From contig JAQXNQ010000401.1 in assembly GCA_029098085.1 (NCBI GenBank), positions 1 to 5,055 on the forward strand: 5,055 bases of DNA, given 5' to 3'. The translations under genes and the position numbers were made by a program. The notes under the pieces were generated by a model, which searched no databases, had not been told where the DNA came from, and was given only the letters and a program-made list of their open reading frames with translations. Shown here one piece after another: positions 4,637 to 5,055 of this stretch. This stretch comes from Oscillospiraceae bacterium (lineage in GTDB: Bacteria; Bacillota; Clostridia; Oscillospirales; Ruminococcaceae). The stretch's first letter is position 1. Each line of letters opens with the position of its first letter.

Positions 4637-5055
4637 TTACTCGGTCTTCATGCGGAAGTCCAGCCGGGCGGGAACCGGATGCTCCTTCAGCACCCGGGCC
4701 CGGAGGGCGTCATCCTCGGGCAGCCCCTCCTCCGCCGCCAGACGGCGGGTCCAGAGCAGAATCCACAGATCGGACAGCAGAATCTCACCCTCCCGCATGT
4801 CGCTGACCTCCAGCTCGTCGCTGGAAAGCAGCTGCTCGGCCAGCTCGTACTGACCCAGCTCCACAGCGGCCTGTGCCCGCATGGCCTGCATCCGGCCGCT
4901 GGCCTTCTGTTCTTCGGGCAGATTTTCATAAAAGTCGGTGTACGCACCAAACTGCTCCGCCTTCAGCAGGGCTCTGCCGCACTCCACCGCCAGCGGCAGG
5001 ATGGGCAGCAGCCGGTAGGCCTCCGTCAGCTCTCTGGCGGCGGTGTCAGCGCTCT
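4637..5055 (-). CDS. C-terminal part of a TPR-like helical protein (DUF5107-like?), partial
   Basis: The frame is open from the right window edge to a TAA at 4639-4637, giving the last 138 residues; the true start lies beyond the window. A GTG at 4987 is in frame but has no reason to be the start. The visible part is nearly all helix, with paired helices of tetratricopeptide type, for example RMQAMRAQAAVELGQYELAEQLL. It ends in HPVPARLDFRMKTE. This helical repeat followed by a P-x-x-LDFRM ending reminds me of the C-termini of large DUF5107/TPR proteins linked to carbohydrate metabolism in Firmicutes, but this is recognition from memory and is uncertain. There is no membrane segment in the visible part. 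It ends 13 bp before the macrodomain gene, whose ribosome binding site overlaps this stop codon's surroundings, so the two are probably cotranscribed and perhaps translationally coupled. Confidence 0.7.
   Translation of the reverse strand, partial: SADTAARELTEAYRLLPILPLAVECGRALLKAEQFGAYTDFYENLPEEQKASGRMQAMRAQAAVELGQYELAEQLLSSDELEVSDMREGEILLSDLWILLWTRRLAAEEGLPEDDALRARVLKEHPVPARLDFRMKTE

Noticed and set aside
3517..4806. Long + strand open frame of 429 codons opposite the macrodomain gene
   Set aside because: It is an antisense shadow. Its start lies in the tandem repeats and its translation has no recognisable domain, while the opposite strand encodes an intact macrodomain.

Overview
The window looks like chromosomal DNA of an anaerobic Gram-positive bacterium of class Clostridia, most likely an Oscillospiraceae/Ruminococcaceae-type gut organism. 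The reasons are a GC-rich coding background, strong AGGAGG-type ribosome binding sites, SigA-type promoters, a [FeFe]-hydrogenase maturase (HydE), and small HPr-like proteins of a kind common in these genomes. The organism is inferred; nothing here fixes the genus.

Layout. Positions 1-431 hold no convincing gene. They contain several hairpins (64-183), a near-consensus promoter (223-251) and a leader of about 175 nt. Two tandem paralogous genes on the + strand (432-662 and 755-985) encode 76-residue HPr-fold proteins. Both keep the regulatory serine motif (KSIMG) but lack the catalytic histidine motif. A short tandem repeat lies between them. Everything else reads on the - strand. From right to left these are: the C-terminal part of a helical, TPR-like protein running off the window edge (4637-5055); a macrodomain protein with an unusual C-terminal helical extension (3589-4623); a repeat-rich, relatively AT-rich element with inverted ends (3250-3590); a TerY-like von Willebrand A protein (2515-3159) with its own terminator; and hydE (1299-2348) with a strong promoter of its own. 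Overlapping the hydE stop codon is a 30-codon reading frame (1210-1302). It reads like the two ends of a tRNA 2-thiouridylase (MnmA) gene joined after loss of the middle. A terminator hairpin (1066-1107) closes the hydE unit and separates it from the convergent HPr-like pair.

How the parts relate. The helical protein and macrodomain genes are 13 bp apart and probably cotranscribed. The vWA gene is next in the same direction but is separated by the inserted repeat element. Macrodomain (ADP-ribose) and TerY-type vWA proteins recur in bacterial stress or metal-response systems, so these may have been functional neighbours; that is inference. The HPr-like pair is a separate regulatory-looking unit, and hydE is a stand-alone hydrogenase maturation gene without hydF or hydG here. 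The items most worth a second look are the histidine-less HPr pair, the collapsed MnmA-like remnant, the macro-plus-C-terminal-domain architecture and the repeat element.
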